DNA of 64,000 nt, from contig NZ_SMSK01000021.1 of assembly GCF_004354985.1 (NCBI RefSeq), positions 30,151 through 94,150 of the forward strand, read 5' to 3'. The notes under the pieces were generated by a model. That model searched no databases. It worked only from the letters and a program-made list of their open reading frames with translations, and was not told where the DNA came from. The position numbers and the translations under genes are program-made. Numbering within the stretch: the stretch's first letter is position 1; the number at the start of each line of letters is the position of its first letter. Of this stretch, positions 9,420-19,027 are shown in pieces. The DNA is from Segetibacter sp. 3557_3 (lineage in GTDB: Bacteria; Bacteroidota; Bacteroidia; Chitinophagales; Chitinophagaceae).

Positions 9420-12400
9420 CTACTTTTTTAGTTCCTGCAGAAATTGGGTAGGCGTTTTGCCAAATTCTTTTTTAAACGCTTTCGTAAAATACGATTGCGT
9501 TTGCATGCCCACCCGGTATATCACTTCCGTAATCAGCACATCTTCTTGTGTCATAATCTGCATGGCTTTGCGTAGCCTGACAGTGCGGATAAAATCGCCA
9601 ATAGGCTGGCCTACTATCGCCTTTGCATGCTGGTAAAGTTTGGTGCGACTCATGCCCATCTCTTTACATATGTAGTCCACATCCAGATCAGGGTTACTCA
9701 GGTTTGTTTCAACAACAGCAAGCAAGTGGTCGATAAAAGCCTTGTCTTTAACCGAATGTGCCAGCTCTTTTGTTTCCTGGTGAACGTCTTTCGTGTAATG
9801 TTCTTTAATGGTTTGTTGATGACTAAAAATATTCCGGATAGTGAGCAATAAAACTTCGATGTTGACCGGTTTGGAAAAGTAAAAATCCGCGCCTGATTGT
9901 ACGCCTTCAATCTTTGCTTTTTCTGCTGCTTTCGCCGTTAGCATAATAACAGGCACATGACTCGTTTCCGGTTTTTCTTTTATCGTTTTACAGAACTGTG
10001 TACCACTCATCCCAGGCATCATTACATCGGTAATAATCAAATCGGGCAGTCTTTCAGTTGCGATTTCTATGCCCTTCAGCCCGTCTTCAGCCTCCCATAC
10101 GTGGTAGTCCACACACAAGCTTTCTCTCAAGAATTCGCGTAGCTCCTCGTTGTCGTCTACAACCAAAATGTGTTTTGTTCGTTCCAGTTTGTTAGCGGGG
10201 ATTTGTGCATTTTCGGCTTGGCTGGTTGCCGTTTCCTGATATTTGTAATCCATGCTTTCGATGTCCACCTTTTCTTTTTTGCTTTGAAGCCATTTTTCAT
10301 CGTTCGCATAATCATCACTGTTGACGGGCAGCGCGATAATAAATTCAGTTCCCCGATGCCTTTCACTATACACCATAATGCTCCCCTTGTGTAAAAAGGT
10401 CAGGCTTTTCACAAAAGCCAGCCCCACCCCCGAACCAATATGGGAGTCGGAAAGCCGGTAATATTGCTCAAAGATGTGTTTAAGTGAATCTGCTGGTATT
10501 CCAATTCCCGTATCCGCAACCTGGATGAAAATACAGTCTTTGGCCAGGTAGTCGCTTTTTAAAACAAGTTCGTGTTGAAAAGCCGGCGACAATTGCTGTA
10601 CGGATTTGGCGACCCTGACGGCCACACATCCACCATTCCCGGTGTATTTGAAAGCATTGCTGAGAAGGTTAATCAGGATTTTTTCCAAAACCTGCCTGTC
10701 AAACCAAAGCTGGGGAAAGTCGTCCAGCAACTGTATGCCAAACCGGATGTCTTTTTCTTCCGCGAGGCCATGAAACTCGTCACCAATTTCTTCCAGGAAC
10801 AGTTGAATACTACCAGGCATTACCTTCAGCTTAAGCACCCCGGATTCAACTTTCCGGAAGTCCATCAGTTCGTTTACCAGTCCCAGCAACCTGCTTGCGT
10901 TGCGGTGCATAATGTGGTATTGATGGCGAACCCCGGTGCGGCTTTCTTCCTTTTCCAATCGTTCCAGCGGGCCCAAAATCAGCGATAGCGGTGTTCGGAA
11001 TTCATGTGAGATGTTGGTGAAGAACTGCAGTTGCATCTGGTGTATTTCCGCTCTTTTGCTTTCTTCCATTCGTTGTATCTCCAGCCGGCGTTTAAATAAA
11101 ATAAAAACTCCCGCCGTTCCCACCAGTAGCAGAACGACCAGTGTTTTAAACCACCAGGTATTCCAGAAGGGGGGTGTGATGATAATCTTCACGGATGCCG
11201 GGGTTTCGTTCCAAATCCCGTCGTTATTGGCAGCTTTCACTTCAAATACATAGGTCCCTGCCGGAAGGTTGGAGTAGGTGGCCTTGTGTTCGTTGTTAAC
11301 ATAGTTCCAGTTGTCGTTCAAGCCCTTAAGCCGGTAAGCGTACTGGTTATTTTCAGGAATAATAAAGTTTAAAGCCGCATAAGAGAAAGAAAATGAAGAT
11401 TGCGTATACGACAGCTCTACCACGTCGGTATAACTGATGGTGTACGGTAAAATAGCAGGTTTGTCGCCCGGTGAAACTGTTCCATTCAACAGTTGAAAAT
11501 CCGTAATTACCACGGGCGGGATAAAGGTATTTGGCTGAATGTCTTTGGGGTAAAATGCATTAAAGCCATTGAGTCCCCCGAAAAACATCCGTCCTTTCCG
11601 GGTCTTGAGGTATGCGTTTGCCTCAAACTCAAGGCCCTGCAATCCATCGGCAGAATTATACTTTTTAAACGCTTTGGTTTGCGGATTGATTTTGGTCAAG
11701 CCATTTGAGGTGGAGATCCAAAGGTTTCCATGATCATCTTCAGCAATACCTTTGATGAACTCCGAAGCCAGGCCTGCCCGATTGGTAAACAGCGAAAAGG
11801 ACTGTTTTGCTTCGTCAAACAGGTATAGCCCGGAATGGCCTACCCATAATCGCGCTTTGCTGTCGATATACAATACCCGCAGGTCGGGCATCTTTTCGTC
11901 GTTAACAAAATAATGCAGAAATTTTTGGGTGCTGCTTTGCAAGCAGTTCAAGCCGCCGTCGTCAGTTCCAAACCACAGATTTCCCCTGGTATCCTGGCAG
12001 ATGGATACAATATTCGTCCCCGTCAGATGGGTCAGGTGTTTGTCGTCGCTTTCTACCCGCTGAAAACGTTTTGTCTTTCGATCAAAAAGATTTAAACCGC
12101 CATAATAGGTGGCTACCCATAACCGCTTTTGATGGTCTTCAAAAACCTGTTGAACATAGTCGGAGCTGATAGAACTGTTGTCGCCGGGCTTGTGGATAAA
12201 CCGGGTGAACGTGCCGGCATTCCTGTCGAACAGATTCAATCCCCCTCCCCACGTGCTTACCCATAAGTTCCCCTGGCTGTCTTCTGTTACATGCAGCACT
12301 TCATCACTGCCAAGGCTGTTTGTATTAAAAGGGTTGTAGCGGTAATGTTTAAATTGTTCTGTGTTGGGATCAAATGCGTTGAGACCCCCGCCGTCGGTAC

Positions 12401-13541
12401 CGATCCATATCTTCCCAGCCCGGTCTTCAAAGAAGCACTTTACATCATTATAACTAAGGCTATTTTTATTAGCGTCTTTCTGGTACAACCCAAAGTTTTG
12501 CCGATTCGGAATGTATAAATTGATGCCGCCCCGGTGTGTTCCGATCCAGATATTGCCTTGTTTATCTTCAAACAGCGCAGAGACGGTACGTTGGGAAAGA
12601 CTTGCAGCATTTGCCGGTTCGTTTTGAAAATGCAGGAAGGCATCGCTTTCCGGCATAAACAGGTTTAAGCCACCATTAACGGTGCCTACCCATAGCTTAC
12701 CCTTTTTATCGCTTAGAATACTTTTTACCAGGTTGCTGCCTAAACTGCCCGCTTCCTGCTCTCCATGTTTGTATTGTTTAACCCTGTTTGTTGCGGGATC
12801 AAACAAAAAGAGTCCATCCTCTTTAATCGCCATCCACATTTTACCATCCGAACCCGGATGTATAATCCGGATTGCTTTTTCAAGGTGAACGTCAAGGGTT
12901 GATATGGGCCGGAAAAAAGGGGTAACCTTTTCTTGGAAGAGGTACAAGCCTTTTTCGGAACCAACCCAGAATTTCCCTTGCGCATCTTCATAAAGGCAAT
13001 TCACCTGGTTGCCCGCAGCTGCTGAAGACGCATCGATATAATAGCGTTGAAAGCTTTGACTCTCTGGTTCAAACCTGTTCAGTGCATTGCCCGTTCCTGC
13101 CCAAAGCTCACCGTTTTTTGTCTCAAGTACACTGGTCACCAGGTTGTGACTGATTGACCTTTCGGATCGGACCTGATTTTTGAACCGGGTAAAACGTCCC
13201 GTTTTGGCATCAAACCGGTTCAGACCGTTGCTGGTACCAATCCAAAGTACCCCGGCCTTGTCCTGGGTAATACAGCGGATGTAGTTATCGCTGATACTAT
13301 TGGAGTCTGAAGCATTATACCGGTACACCTGCATCTGGTGCCCGTCGAACCGGTTTAGTCCATCCCTTGTGCCGATCCAGATAAATTGGGTTCGATCCTG
13401 GAAAATGCATTCAATGGTGCTGTTAGAAAGCCCCTGCTCGTTGGAGATATGTTTGAAGCGAATATTTGCCGGTTGCGTAAACCCCAATCCTGCCCGAAAA
13501 AGCAAAACAAACAGGAGAAAGTAGAAATGGCATCGATTCAC
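9420..13541 (-). CDS. Hybrid two-component system sensor/response regulator (HTCS)
   Basis: A 1373-residue single-polypeptide regulator of the Bacteroides HTCS type. Order: signal peptide (about 1-22); periplasmic Reg_prop propeller repeats with many WIGT..GLNRF / LWVGT..GGLNLF motifs (about 25-715); Y_Y_Y domain (about 720-790); one TM helix (about 796-816); HisKA with His846 in NISHEFRTPLS; HATPase with NLLSNAFKYTGNGG and DTGIGIP; receiver with phospho-acceptor Asp1172 in ITDVMMPG; C-terminal AraC-type HTH (about 1285-1370). Such proteins sense oligosaccharides in the periplasm and activate the neighbouring locus. It is divergent from susC with 248 bases between starts, so it very probably controls the galactan locus at 13.8-29.9 kb. 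Confidence 0.96.
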   Translation of the reverse strand: MNRCHFYFLLFVLLFRAGLGFTQPANIRFKHISNEQGLSNSTIECIFQDRTQFIWIGTRDGLNRFDGHQMQVYRYNASDSNSISDNYIRCITQDKAGVLWIGTSNGLNRFDAKTGRFTRFKNQVRSERSISHNLVTSVLETKNGELWAGTGNALNRFEPESQSFQRYYIDASSAAAGNQVNCLYEDAQGKFWVGSEKGLYLFQEKVTPFFRPISTLDVHLEKAIRIIHPGSDGKMWMAIKEDGLFLFDPATNRVKQYKHGEQEAGSLGSNLVKSILSDKKGKLWVGTVNGGLNLFMPESDAFLHFQNEPANAASLSQRTVSALFEDKQGNIWIGTHRGGINLYIPNRQNFGLYQKDANKNSLSYNDVKCFFEDRAGKIWIGTDGGGLNAFDPNTEQFKHYRYNPFNTNSLGSDEVLHVTEDSQGNLWVSTWGGGLNLFDRNAGTFTRFIHKPGDNSSISSDYVQQVFEDHQKRLWVATYYGGLNLFDRKTKRFQRVESDDKHLTHLTGTNIVSICQDTRGNLWFGTDDGGLNCLQSSTQKFLHYFVNDEKMPDLRVLYIDSKARLWVGHSGLYLFDEAKQSFSLFTNRAGLASEFIKGIAEDDHGNLWISTSNGLTKINPQTKAFKKYNSADGLQGLEFEANAYLKTRKGRMFFGGLNGFNAFYPKDIQPNTFIPPVVITDFQLLNGTVSPGDKPAILPYTISYTDVVELSYTQSSFSFSYAALNFIIPENNQYAYRLKGLNDNWNYVNNEHKATYSNLPAGTYVFEVKAANNDGIWNETPASVKIIITPPFWNTWWFKTLVVLLLVGTAGVFILFKRRLEIQRMEESKRAEIHQMQLQFFTNISHEFRTPLSLILGPLERLEKEESRTGVRHQYHIMHRNASRLLGLVNELMDFRKVESGVLKLKVMPGSIQLFLEEIGDEFHGLAEEKDIRFGIQLLDDFPQLWFDRQVLEKILINLLSNAFKYTGNGGCVAVRVAKSVQQLSPAFQHELVLKSDYLAKDCIFIQVADTGIGIPADSLKHIFEQYYRLSDSHIGSGVGLAFVKSLTFLHKGSIMVYSERHRGTEFIIALPVNSDDYANDEKWLQSKKEKVDIESMDYKYQETATSQAENAQIPANKLERTKHILVVDDNEELREFLRESLCVDYHVWEAEDGLKGIEIATERLPDLIITDVMMPGMSGTQFCKTIKEKPETSHVPVIMLTAKAAEKAKIEGVQSGADFYFSKPVNIEVLLLTIRNIFSHQQTIKEHYTKDVHQETKELAHSVKDKAFIDHLLAVVETNLSNPDLDVDYICKEMGMSRTKLYQHAKAIVGQPIGDFIRTVRLRKAMQIMTQEDVLITEVIYRVGMQTQSYFTKAFKKEFGKTPTQFLQELKK

Positions 13542-13789
13542 TATGGCGGCGATTGTAACTGAACAGGTTGACTGGCGCTAATATAAAAGAAAGCCCTTGC
13601 ACTCTACGAAAAGCCAAAACATTTGAACGTTAGAACCAAAGAAATGGACAATCGAACCAATGCTAACACCCGGTATAGGATAGTTTAGCACTGCCTGATT
13701 CAAAGATTGCTTGCTGCTCATATGCAGTATAATAAACGGCCCTGTACGGGAGAATGTGAATCAGTTTCTTTCACCTATTAAACTGCAAG

Positions 13790-16700
13790 ATGAAAATGAA
13801 CACACGATTACTTCGCTTTTCGCTTTTCCTGCTGGTTTTATTTGCTGCTTTTACCTCAGTTGCCCAAAAGGTCTTCACCGGGAAGGTGACAGACGTGGGT
13901 AATCAGCCGCTGGCGGGCGTAACTGTAAGTATCAAAGGGCGGCCGGCTGCAACCACCAATACCAATGAAAGTGGCCAGTTTAGCATTACGGGCGCTTCGG
14001 GCGAAACACTTCAATTTAGTTCTATTGGATTCCTGCCAAGGGATATCAAACTTGGCGAAGACGGTGTGGTGTCGGTTGTTATGAACTCGAATCCTGCCAG
14101 TATGGACGAGGTGGTTGTGATTGGATATGGCAGTACCTCCCGCCGGAACCTGACCACCTCTGTAGCCAAAATCGACCCGAAGGTCGTTCCGCAGGCAGCA
14201 AATAACTCTGTAGCACAACTGATATTTGGCCGTGCACCAGGTACCGTTGCTGTGCAAAACAGTGCGGAGCCGGGCGGGAACATCAATGTTTCCATACGCG
14301 GCAGGGGTAATCCATTGGTGGTGGTAGACGGTGTGTTATTGCCATTTTCCGGCCTCGAGCCTGGTAGTGGTAACCGAACCATGAACGGAAACGTAAACCG
14401 GGGAGGCTTCGCCGGCATCAATCCAAATGACATTGAGTCGATCGAATTCCTAAAAGACGCCAGTGCCTCCATTTACGGCGTAAATGCGGAAAACGGTGTA
14501 ATGATCATTACCACTAAAAAAGGCCGTGGAAGAAAAACCAGCGTCAGCTACGATGGCAGTAAATCCATTGTTACAAACATGGATTATTTCCAGCCCCTTA
14601 ACGCCACCGAATACATGAGCTACTACAACCAGTTAACCCTGGACAAGTACCTGTTCGACAACAAAATGGCCCCGTTCGGATCTGCAGCGGTTAACCTTAC
14701 CAATTATTACAGCAACCCCGCCATAAAGCCTTTCACCGAAGCTGAAATCAATGGTGCCGGTGAAGGCACCGACTGGCTTAGTCACGTACTCCGTAGCGGC
14801 AGCATTGATAACCATAATATCAGCATCAGCGGCGCAACTGAAAAAGTAAACTACTACTTTTCCGGCGGGTATTTCAACCAGCAGGGAACCGTGCAAAACT
14901 CCGGCATGAAACGTTATACCGGCCGGATGAACCTCACCTTCAACCTAACCTCTTTTCTTTCGCTTACCACAAACGTGAATTACGGCAGAAACGATTATAT
15001 GAACTCTCAGGCCGGTGCACAAACCGCCAGTGTGGGTCCGGAAGGTTTTGGCGCGGTACAGGCTGCACTCGCTTACCCGGCCTATTTACCCTTATATGAG
15101 CCGGGCAGCGGAAGATATACCCAGTTTCGAATAATTGGCAACCCGCTTTCCCTATTGAATATACAGGACCGTTCAAACAATACGAGCCTGTTTGCAAACT
15201 TCTCGGCCGACATAAAGCTGATACCACGCGTACTGACCGCACGTTTGATCTATGGAAACAATACCGAAAATGCCGAACGCAACTTCTTTATTCCTTCTGC
15301 TACATACTTCGACCAGTTGAACCGTTCACGTGGCGGCCTATCCACTTCCAAACGCCAGAACCAAACCCTCGAAGCAACCGTGTCGTATAAGCAACGACTG
15401 CTGAAAATGGTGAATGTTGATGCACTTGTTGGTATCGGGCAATACCCGTCGAGCAGCTTTGGTTTTACGGCCACAGGTGCCGATATGATGGATGCTATTG
15501 GAACAGATGCATTGGGCACCGCATCGCTTAGCTCACAAACCGTTTCTTCAAATCGCAATGAAACCAAGTTGCGCTCCTACTTTGCACGTAGCTCCTTCGA
15601 CTTCCTTGACCGCTATATCGTCGCGCTATCTGTTCGATACGACGGCTACAGCCAGTTTTTTCCACAGAACAAATATGCCGCTTTCCCAAGTGCTTCCCTC
15701 GGCTGGAAAATTTCGAACGAGTCGTTTCTAAAGAATTCAAAAGCCGTTAATTTACTTAAGCTTAGGGCAAGTATCGGGGTTACCGGCAGCGCAGGTTCAC
15801 AGGCTTATGGCACTTTCAGTCCCGATGGAAACATCATTACCTTCAACAATGGTGGAGTGGCCTACGTGCCATATTTCCTTACCCAGCTGGATAACCCCGA
15901 TCTGCAGTGGCCCAAAACCCTCAACAAAAATCTGGGTCTCGACTTTGCCTTTTTTGGCGAACGGATTTCGGGCTCAGTGGATGTCTTCAGGGATGACCTT
16001 ACCCGGTTGATCACCAACGTAAATACCCCCTTACTATCGCAGATTTCTACAGCCCCTGTAAACAGTGGTCACCGTGTACGCCAGGGTTGGGAGATGGGTA
16101 TCAATACGGTAAACCTTCGCCGCGGTCCTTTTGAATGGACCAGCATGATCAACCTCTCCAGAACGAGGCTACGTTGGGAAGAACGTTTCCAAAACACATT
16201 TTTGCGGGGCTGGCAGAATGAGCGCGACCTGGTAAACTCATATTATGTGTTTAAAACCGATGGGATATACGATGGTATTAAAGCCATTTCCGATGCACAA
16301 CCTACCAGTGCACGCCAACCCGGCTCACCTGTTTTTGTTGACCGCAATGGAGATAAAAAGATCGACACGCTGGATGTTTTCCGCATCGATCCAGATCCAA
16401 GGTTTACACTTGGTTTTGGCAACACTTTCCGGTATAAAGGGTTTGACCTTGCTGTAATGTTTTATGGCCAGGTAGGCGGCAAAGGCACAACACCGGCAAT
16501 CGCCTGGAGCACCGCGGTTGATTTTGTGACAGGCGGGCAAAATGGGGTGCGCGAGCTTAATGAAGTCTGGACCACCTCTAATCCTACAGGGTTCCGTCCC
16601 GGGGTAGCTTACAACGAAAGCGCATTGGGTTTGCCTGTGGGTACCGATATTGGTTTACAAAGCACCGACTTTGTTCGTTGCCGCAACATTACCCTGGGCT

Positions 16701-16891
16701 ACACCTTCAATTCAGGTTCATTTAGCCGGCACGTATCCAATTTGCGCGTGTATGCTGATGTACAAAATGCGTTTATCATTACCGACTTCAAATATGTTGA
16801 CCCTGAAGTTTCCGTTGCCAGTGTAAAAGGGGGGCCGGCACCATATCCCATGGCCAGAACATTTTCAATCGGCCTAAGGGCAAATTTCTAA
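13790..16891 (+). CDS. SusC/RagA family TonB-linked outer membrane transporter (galactan locus)
   Basis: A 1033-residue protein with signal peptide (about 1-25), carboxypeptidase-regulatory-like domain (about 28-100), a plug beginning after MDEVVVIGYGS (105-115) and containing VVVDGVLLP and IESIEFLKDASASIYG, and a C-terminal 22-strand barrel ending in FSIGLRANF with a terminal Phe. It imports glycan oligomers across the outer membrane with its SusD partner, powered by TonB. ATG at 13790 is followed by another at 13796; either could start. It is the first gene of the operon divergent from the hybrid regulator. SusD follows after 21 bases. Confidence 0.96.
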   Translation: MKMNTRLLRFSLFLLVLFAAFTSVAQKVFTGKVTDVGNQPLAGVTVSIKGRPAATTNTNESGQFSITGASGETLQFSSIGFLPRDIKLGEDGVVSVVMNSNPASMDEVVVIGYGSTSRRNLTTSVAKIDPKVVPQAANNSVAQLIFGRAPGTVAVQNSAEPGGNINVSIRGRGNPLVVVDGVLLPFSGLEPGSGNRTMNGNVNRGGFAGINPNDIESIEFLKDASASIYGVNAENGVMIITTKKGRGRKTSVSYDGSKSIVTNMDYFQPLNATEYMSYYNQLTLDKYLFDNKMAPFGSAAVNLTNYYSNPAIKPFTEAEINGAGEGTDWLSHVLRSGSIDNHNISISGATEKVNYYFSGGYFNQQGTVQNSGMKRYTGRMNLTFNLTSFLSLTTNVNYGRNDYMNSQAGAQTASVGPEGFGAVQAALAYPAYLPLYEPGSGRYTQFRIIGNPLSLLNIQDRSNNTSLFANFSADIKLIPRVLTARLIYGNNTENAERNFFIPSATYFDQLNRSRGGLSTSKRQNQTLEATVSYKQRLLKMVNVDALVGIGQYPSSSFGFTATGADMMDAIGTDALGTASLSSQTVSSNRNETKLRSYFARSSFDFLDRYIVALSVRYDGYSQFFPQNKYAAFPSASLGWKISNESFLKNSKAVNLLKLRASIGVTGSAGSQAYGTFSPDGNIITFNNGGVAYVPYFLTQLDNPDLQWPKTLNKNLGLDFAFFGERISGSVDVFRDDLTRLITNVNTPLLSQISTAPVNSGHRVRQGWEMGINTVNLRRGPFEWTSMINLSRTRLRWEERFQNTFLRGWQNERDLVNSYYVFKTDGIYDGIKAISDAQPTSARQPGSPVFVDRNGDKKIDTLDVFRIDPDPRFTLGFGNTFRYKGFDLAVMFYGQVGGKGTTPAIAWSTAVDFVTGGQNGVRELNEVWTTSNPTGFRPGVAYNESALGLPVGTDIGLQSTDFVRCRNITLGYTFNSGSFSRHVSNLRVYADVQNAFIITDFKYVDPEVSVASVKGGPAPYPMARTFSIGLRANF

Positions 16892-16912
16892 CGAACGCTT
16901 AAAACTTAATAA

Positions 16913-18436
16913 ATGAATAGAATACTATTAGCAACCCTGCTGAGTATTGTTGCCATCACCATCGGCTGTAAAAAGGGTCTTGATCGCACTTCTTTTGGTG
17001 TACTTTCTCCCGTAAACTTTCCAAAGACGGAGGCGGAATTTGAAACCTATGCGCTTGAGGTGTATAAGCCTTTTGGTTCCAAATGGTCGTATAGCGACGG
17101 TAGCACGCAGTACCTATGGCATGGCATGGAGTGGAGCAATACCTTTATCAACGACCTTCCGTCAGACCTTATTACCCCGTTTCCCGAATGGGGCGGTTAT
17201 TGGACCGAGATGAGCAACGCCAATTTTCTTCCCCGCATCAACATGGGAACGAATGGCCATTTTCAAAAAACGCGCTTTATTACCCGCATAACCAAGATCA
17301 TTGATGATATAGAGAAATCGAGCATATCCGACACCAAGAAAAAAGCACTGATCGCTGAAGCACGCATGTCGCGGGGCTGGCTGATGTACTACCTGTATAC
17401 GCTTTATGGGGTGGTGCCGGTTGTGCTCGATCCTGCGAAGATTGGTACGGATGCCGAAGCTGATTTAACCCGGCCCGATAAAGCCGTTTTTTTAAATGCT
17501 GCTTATGAAGACCTTCGGTATGCTGCCGATAATCTCGTAAAAGCGCCTGCCGAATATGGTCGCTTCAACAAGGGCATTGCATTAGGGGTGCTCTTACGCT
17601 TTTACCTGTTTGAAAAAGATTATAAAAAGGCGGAAACGGTCGGCAAAGAAATCGGTGCGCTGGGCTACTCCCTTATTGCGAACTACCAGGATCTGTTTAG
17701 AACAGCTACCGAGAAAAACAACGAGACCATTTGGGCAGTTTCAGTTGATCCTGCAGGTGATGGGACAGGGGCCAAGTCTAATTTTAATGCCTGGGATTTT
17801 TATACTTATCCATCCGATTACCCCGGTCTGTTAACCACCGGACCTAAAAAAGGAGGCTATTCTAACCCCGCCTCATTTACCGCTACATGGGCCTTTTACG
17901 ATTCCTTTGATCCTGCTGATAAGAGGAGGGCGCTTTTGATTGCGAATTACAGCGCGGTAAACAGCGCTGGCAACCCAACCAACGTTACCAAAACAAGGGC
18001 AAACCTCCGCGGTCCCGTTATCGCAAAATACCCTGATGATGATGCAACCGCTTTCCAGGGCAATGATATACCGGTGCTCCGTTATGCCGACGTGTTACTG
18101 ATGCTGGCAGAAGCGATTAATGGCGATGCTGGTCCGACAGCAGAAGCTGTGGGGCTTGTTAACCAGGTGCGTGCCCGTGCAGGTATCGGCAATCTTCCCG
18201 CTACAAGCACCGCTTCAAAAGAAGCATTTGCTACGGCGCTATTGCAGGAGCGGGCATGGGAGCTCTATTTTGAAGGGTTCCGCCGGATCGACCTGATGCG
18301 CTTTGGTAAGTGGAATGAGTATCTGCTGGCTGCGGGTAAAACACCAAACCCCGCCGGTGCAAATGGCTACTTCCCGATACCGCAATATGTGTTAAGCGCA
18401 AGCGGTGGCAAGATTCAGCAGAACTCAGGCTATTAA
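16913..18436 (+). CDS. SusD/RagB family glycan-binding lipoprotein (galactan locus)
   Basis: A 507-residue surface lipoprotein with lipobox ITIGC and lipidated Cys19. It has the TPR-rich SusD fold: helices around FITRITKIIDDIE and AEARMSRGWLMYYLYTLYGVVPVV, the C-terminal conserved PVLRYADVLLMLAEAING and ERAWELYFEGFRRIDLMRFGKW, and the end segment PIPQYVLSASGGKIQQNSGY. It captures glycan at the cell surface and closes over the SusC channel. It is translated directly after susC1 (21-base gap). Predicted ligand is beta-1,4-galactan, inferred only from the downstream enzymes. Confidence 0.96.
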   Translation: MNRILLATLLSIVAITIGCKKGLDRTSFGVLSPVNFPKTEAEFETYALEVYKPFGSKWSYSDGSTQYLWHGMEWSNTFINDLPSDLITPFPEWGGYWTEMSNANFLPRINMGTNGHFQKTRFITRITKIIDDIEKSSISDTKKKALIAEARMSRGWLMYYLYTLYGVVPVVLDPAKIGTDAEADLTRPDKAVFLNAAYEDLRYAADNLVKAPAEYGRFNKGIALGVLLRFYLFEKDYKKAETVGKEIGALGYSLIANYQDLFRTATEKNNETIWAVSVDPAGDGTGAKSNFNAWDFYTYPSDYPGLLTTGPKKGGYSNPASFTATWAFYDSFDPADKRRALLIANYSAVNSAGNPTNVTKTRANLRGPVIAKYPDDDATAFQGNDIPVLRYADVLLMLAEAINGDAGPTAEAVGLVNQVRARAGIGNLPATSTASKEAFATALLQERAWELYFEGFRRIDLMRFGKWNEYLLAAGKTPNPAGANGYFPIPQYVLSASGGKIQQNSGY

Positions 18437-18530
18437 ACCGAAGTTGCGGGTGGATAGATTGTTTTGTGCCGATGAGATGGGAAAACAGTTTATAATAATT
18501 GAACTTCAACTAACTATGTTGTTTTAAAAG

Positions 18531-18650
18531 GCATTTTTTGGGGATGGGCTTCGGGAATACGATTTGGCATCGTTGCCCGCCCGGATGAACCCCGCCAGAA
18601 TGATTCTTTCGGGCTGGCGGTTCGGACGGGTGTCACTCACTTGTACCCTA
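18531..18650 (+). repeat. Dispersed hairpin repeat, copy B (nested hairpin)
   Basis: A T-rich GGGG block at about 18533-18542, then CATCGTTGCCCGCCCGGATG, an inner stem (CCCGCCAG ... CTGGCGG) and the arm GTGTCACTCACTTGTAC at 18630-18646. The inner stem makes this copy a hairpin within a hairpin, as if one core had been inserted in the centre of another. The 21 bases 18630-18650 are repeated exactly, inverted, at 18829-18849 in copy C. Confidence 0.65.
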
Positions 18651-18828
18651 ACTACGTTAATCAACAAGTGTTCGATGGCCGAAGAAGTATACAACATGCA
18701 TTTGGCTGGTTTGCATAGAACAGCAATGATGCTCCATTATGCTGGTCCACAAACTGTTTGGCCCTGCTTGTTCCTAATTCGTAACCGACGGTATTTTACC
18801 ACCGCGGCCATGGCGCCGCCATGAAATA

Positions 18829-18890
18829 TAGGGTACAAGTGAGTGACACAACGGCCGCCGCCATAAAAAATGGGTGTTGGTCCCAAACAG
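18829..18890 (-). repeat. Dispersed hairpin repeat, copy C (inverted relative to B)
   Basis: On the minus strand this reads TTTGGGACCAACACCC..., a short G/C stretch, GTTGTGTCACTCACTTGTAC and then CCTA. It lacks most of the GC-rich core of copy B. Together B and C form an inverted pair with 21 identical bases and a 178-base spacer, filling most of the gap between susD1 and the GH-A gene. The spacer holds no recognisable gene. Confidence 0.6.
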
Positions 18891-19027
18891 AAGAATATGT
18901 AATACATGAGTTGGAGTGTAAATAGAAAAGAATAATTATCTATACCCGGTGGCGTGGGTATAAGGTCTGACTGGAATACCAACAACGGGTGATCCCGAAC
19001 CAATCGCTGAATTTTACAACTTGTACT

